From the NCBI GenBank assembly GCA_905209135.1, contig CAJLRT010000077.1:1-6036 (forward strand): a DNA stretch of 6,036 nucleotides. Reading direction: 5' to 3'. Origin of the DNA: an uncultured Eubacteriales bacterium. Its GTDB lineage: Bacteria > Bacillota > Clostridia > Oscillospirales > UMGS1783. Below are positions 5,945-6,036 of this stretch, one piece after another. The notes beneath the pieces are model-generated. The model was not told where the DNA came from. It made no database searches and saw nothing but the letters and a program-made list of their open reading frames with translations. Each line of letters starts with the position of its first letter. Position 1 is the stretch's first letter. The translations under genes were made by a program, and so were the position numbers.

Positions 5945-5955
5945 CTTTCCATAAA

Positions 5956-6036
5956 TCACCCCCGCGCGAGTTCGGGGAATTCGCGCATCAGGGTGTACAG
6001 TTCCCAGAGCATGCCCAGCGCTTCGCGGTCCGCCTG
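5956..6036 (-). CDS. C-terminal end of an unidentified protein (partial)
   Basis: The minus strand carries 26 sense codons and a TGA stop; the rest lies beyond the right edge. The visible end contains ALGMLWELYTLMREFPELARG minus its last residue, an amphipathic helix-like stretch. Third codon positions are almost all G or C, as in the neighbouring genes, and a strong terminator lies just beyond the stop, which together support real coding. I do not recognise the family from so short a piece. Confidence 0.6.
   Translation of the reverse strand, partial: QADREALGMLWELYTLMREFPELARG

Overview
The window looks like a chromosomal carbohydrate-metabolism locus from a GC-rich member of the Clostridia (Oscillospiraceae or Lachnospiraceae type). 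Three things suggest this: strong AGGAGG-type ribosome binding sites, sigma-A promoters with 17-bp spacers in short AT-rich islands between GC-rich genes, and the kinds of proteins encoded. The taxonomic call is inference; no marker gene is present. There are four complete genes and two genes cut by the window edges. I see no RNA gene, insertion sequence, CRISPR array, integrase or other sign of a mobile element.

Layout. Positions 1-69 (-) hold the first 23 codons of a gene resembling the small clostridial 2-oxo acid dehydrogenase E2-like acyltransferases, with its own promoter and ribosome binding site. Positions 70-425 carry no gene: an AT-rich promoter island, then a GC-rich stretch with hairpins, one of which probably terminates the next gene. 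Positions 426-2600 (-) encode a complete cytoplasmic GH36 alpha-galactosidase-type glycosidase with a near-consensus promoter. Positions 2701-2936 hold a GC-rich spacer and a textbook terminator. Positions 2937-3911 (-) encode an AEC-family membrane transporter. Positions 3912-4113 form a divergent promoter region with a 36-bp dyad-symmetric element. Positions 4114-5202 (+) encode a GH172 (DUF2961) glycosidase. It is followed 54 bp later by a short SIS-domain protein at 5257-5868 (+), closely resembling arabinose-5-phosphate isomerase (KdsD/GutQ/KpsF family) but without the CBS pair. A two-way terminator at 5913-5944 separates that operon from the 3' end of a convergent minus-strand gene (5956-6036) that I cannot identify.

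How the genes may work together. Neither glycosidase has a signal peptide, so both probably act on imported oligosaccharides. Characterised GH172 enzymes act on D-fructofuranosyl or D-arabinofuranosyl linkages. The next gene looks like an enzyme that interconverts D-arabinose-5-phosphate and D-ribulose-5-phosphate. Together they suggest, but do not prove, a route that releases a pentofuranose (possibly D-arabinose) and feeds it into the pentose phosphate pathway. No kinase or sugar importer is in the window. The AEC transporter, divergent from the GH172 operon, may share regulation with it through the dyad element.
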